Source of the DNA: Megaleporinus macrocephalus
Taxonomy: Eukaryota > Chordata > Actinopteri > Characiformes > Anostomidae
DNA length: 64,000 nucleotides
Reading direction: 5' to 3'
Assembly (NCBI GenBank): GCA_021613375.1
Contig: CM038716.1
Coordinates: 16,522,024 to 16,586,023, forward strand
Within the stretch, counting starts at the first letter, position 1; the number at the start of each line of letters is the position of its first letter. This document shows, one piece after another, positions 59,968 through 64,000 of the stretch. The position numbers and the translations under genes are program-made. The notes under the pieces were generated by a model. That model saw only the letters and a list, made by a program, of their open reading frames with translations. It searched no databases and was not told the origin of the DNA.

Positions 59968-60507
59968 CATCTCACCAGAAAGTTCATCCCTTTAATTGCC
60001 AAGATCTGAAAGTCTCCAGTGGTGGAAAGCAACAGCAGTGTTAACTCTTGTTTTTTCTGAAATGCATATCACTTCTTTTGTTTGCTGCCGAACGTGTATT
60101 CTTGGCGCGAGCAGGCGGCTGTCATTACGATTGTTGCTTGTAAAGAGTTTTAGCCATCATTGTGTTTAGTGTTCCTTTCATTGGCTACCTGTTCTTAAAT
60201 GATCAAACCAGAACCAGAACCTTCAACATGATGTTACAAGAGTTTAGAGCACTGTCAGGGCAGCGCTGTACATCCTCTTGTCTCATCGCCTTTAGAGGTA
60301 TAAAGTGGTGGTACAGACGGTGGCCAGCTGGTTAGTATGGGAACTTCGGTAGTTGTCTCTGCAAAACTGTTTGTTTACAATCTGTTGGTAATTTTAATTT
60401 ATGTTGGAATGTGTTTTACTAAAAACCTTGCTCCTTTAGTTATCATTTAAGGTACGAACACACCAACTGATCCAGTTTTAGAAGTGGTTATCGTATTTTG
60501 CAACTAA

Positions 60508-60730
60508 TAGAAAGACAGATACTTTATTGATCCCAGAGGGAAATTCAATATCTCTGCATTTAACCCATCCGTGCAGTAAAACTCTCACATATACAGACAC
60601 ACTAGTGAACAGATACACTAGGGGGCAGTGAGCACACTTGCCCGGAGAGATGGGCAGCCCTACCACAGCACACGGGGAGCGGCAGGGTTTAGGTGCCTTG
60701 CTCAAGGGCACTCAAACCGGCAACCTTCAT
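60508..60730 (-). mobile_element. SINE, copy 2, 5'-truncated, with L2-like tail
   Basis: On the minus strand it reads GTTGCCGGTTTGAGTGCCC (B-box-like), CCTTGAGCAAGGCACCTAAA, GTGCTCACTGCCCCCTAGTG, GGTTAAATGCAGAGATATTG and ends AATTTCCCTCTGGGATCAAT..AAAGTATCTGTC. The body aligns with the SINE at 47.7 kb, and the tail matches the 3' end of the L2-like LINE at 6.45-6.5 kb. The A-box region is missing. Confidence 0.75.
60615..60628 (+). promoter_or_regulatory. CTCF-type core within SINE copy 2 (13/14)
   Basis: ACACTAGGGGGCAG, the same 14-mer as in SINE copy 1 but in the opposite genomic orientation. Confidence 0.35.
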
Positions 60731-62699
60731 GTTGCGCCTTCATGTTGTCTGAACATTTAACAGTGTTCCTCGTCTTAAATGACCTGTCCTAACTTTTTTA
60801 ATGCGTTGTAATGCAGTGTATACAATCATTTCAAAATTAGCATATATTTGTAAAAGTCTATTAACATATTACCTCTTTCTGTTTTCCTTTACATTTCACA
60901 TACTGTCCCAGTATTTTTGGAATCAGGTTTGTATTGAAATGACTTCAGTGAGTAGTGAAGTAAAGCTATCCAAACTTTGCTCTTCCTTTTATATAGACAT
61001 TCTAACCTTAATTGCTGTACAATTGCTATTTATTTGATATATTTTTAATTACTCAGCCCTTGTATTCTGAAGTTCTGTGTATTTCATGGGTATAACTATT
61101 TAGCCATTATGTACTAACACAGCTCCATAGCCTAGATTTATTCACCAGGACGTTCTGTTCAATTTAAGCTTTCACTGAAACGGTAGTTCTGATGTGTTGG
61201 ACGTTAAAGTAAATTAAATCCATGTATTTTTACAGTATCTGAATCCTAATAGATCATCTCCCTTTAACAGTTTATGATATGGTTTATACTATCTATTAAA
61301 CTATTACATGCAAAATGTGTCCTGCTGTGCTTTGCAGTTGTGAATTAATCATTCTGCAGACTTTCCGTGTTCAGGAGGTAAATTCTAGTCTTGTAACCTC
61401 TTCTGGAGTATTTCCACCATGACACAGTTATAAATTTATTGTGTTTTCAAAGGAGGATGTCGTAGTGAGGGTTTGGATTATTTTTCAGCCTCAAGCCAAA
61501 ACAATAAATAATAAATACATATAACAAAAAAAAAGAAATGGGAAAAAACATATATATACAGACTGTAAGTGTATCTTGGTACATAAATGTACGTGAAATG
61601 TAAGTGTTATTATTATTACAGGCCTATCTCTGCACATCCTGTATGGCCTGGTACTATAACATGTGCATTTGCCTACAGAAGACCATCTTGTATTTTCAAG
61701 AGTCCATGCTCCCTGAAGTCCACTGCAAATGTGTTTATGTAATACAGTTAGTCATCATTCATTAACCTCTTTTTAATCCCGATGTATAGCCAGATATCTC
61801 ACAAAGCAAGATTTCTCAGTTTAGCCGGATAACTTAAACCTTAAGTCAAGCCTGTCCTATAGGTAAACAGCTGAGGGATACACCCACTGGACAGTCCTTA
61901 TCTTTGGGCTTAAGTTATATGACTAACCCTGTGAAATGCCTCCTGGTTAATGTTCTACTGCCAATCCCATCACCCTCACCTGGTCATGGATAGTCCAGAG
62001 CAGTGGACACTGGCCCTGGAGTCTGACTGGTCCTGGAGATCTACCACAGTGTGGCACACCAGGACTGTCAACTACTCCAGAAGTCCCTGACTGGCCAGAC
62101 CGGATACCTCAGTGTTAGTGGTTCACGACACGTGCAGGTTGTGACCGCTGGCTTTTCCTGCAAACACAGTTACGTTGAAATATGGTTTCTCAGAAAGTTG
62201 TGACAACGTTGTCTGAACGTGGCAACGTTGTCAGTACACCACATTACCACATTACCAGTCACATCAGCATCTTCACTGAATGAATTAATGTGATCCCCCC
62301 ACCACCCCCCTCCCCAGTTCAGCCTTTAACGGAGACACGTTTTAGTAAAAATACTGTGTTGACTTAAAAGGACTGGAAATAACATCTAACTGTAGTCGAT
62401 GCTGACACCCAGCGGCGACTTAGGGCACTGCAAACATCTCAAGAGGCCGACAAATTAATAAAATAATTTGTTAATGCATAAAACAGATTAATAGAATTAA
62501 TAATTCATTAATATAAAAAGGAAAACAAAGTGCAAAGTTACGCAGACTTATCGATTAATAAACAGACAGTTTAACTTCTGGTGAAACCTTGAAGGAGAAT
62601 TCGGCTGAAACCTACTTTAAAGATTTATTTTCAAACAGTTTTCTTCTGACGGTGTCTGGACTGCAGCAGTAGTTTTTAAATCTGTTGTATGTGATTTGA

Positions 62700-64000
<1,301 letters not shown>

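Overview
This is vertebrate nuclear DNA, almost certainly from a teleost fish. Evidence: GT-AG multi-exon genes whose proteins align closely with human orthologues, compact introns in two genes, very long AT-dinucleotide tracts, and fish-type transposons (hAT, Harbinger-like and Kolobok-like MITEs, an L2-like LINE, a tRNA-derived SINE, and the common teleost dispersed repeat whose internal sequence contains GGAAGAAACCTTGGGAGGAA). Some repeats recall ostariophysan genomes, but that is a weak inference from memory. There are no bacterial genes, operons, CRISPR arrays or rRNA genes, and I found no convincing tRNA gene apart from SINE heads.

Five protein-coding genes are supported. From left to right: the last two coding exons of a smoothelin-family gene, best guess smtnl2 (+, 44-2400); tmem199, a V-ATPase assembly factor, complete in 6 coding exons (-, 3766-5312); poldip2, complete in 11 coding exons (+, 8128-14325); lrrc75a, complete in 4 coding exons spread over 36.6 kb (+, 21218-57851); and the first coding exon of crk (+, 63189-63408). 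I reconstructed exon joins by hand. Reading frame is kept at every junction, giving predicted proteins of 195 aa (tmem199), 374 aa (poldip2) and 449 aa (lrrc75a). All five human orthologues lie on chromosome 17 but are scattered along it (17p13 to 17q11), so the window joins pieces of one ancestral linkage group.

smtnl2 and tmem199 are tail to tail. tmem199 and poldip2 are head to head across about 2.8 kb that holds a broken L2-like LINE. lrrc75a has a GC- and CpG-rich 5' region at about 19.4-21.5 kb with upstream ORFs. Its introns (8.4, 5.5 and 21.4 kb) hold most of the repeats and several repeat-poor stretches that could be conserved regulatory DNA. The lrrc75a-crk interval (58-62.7 kb) is AT-rich intergenic DNA with one intact-ended hAT MITE and one SINE.

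No previously undescribed biological system is evident. The most interesting signals are in the mobile elements and insulator-like motifs: an internally deleted hAT family with 8-bp target duplications and a Harbinger-like MITE nested in one copy, the empty site being visible in sibling copies; a SINE family that shares its 3' tail with the local L2-like LINE and carries a near-consensus CTCF core in two oppositely oriented copies; and three perfect matches to a CTCF core consensus, one overlapping the last codons of poldip2.
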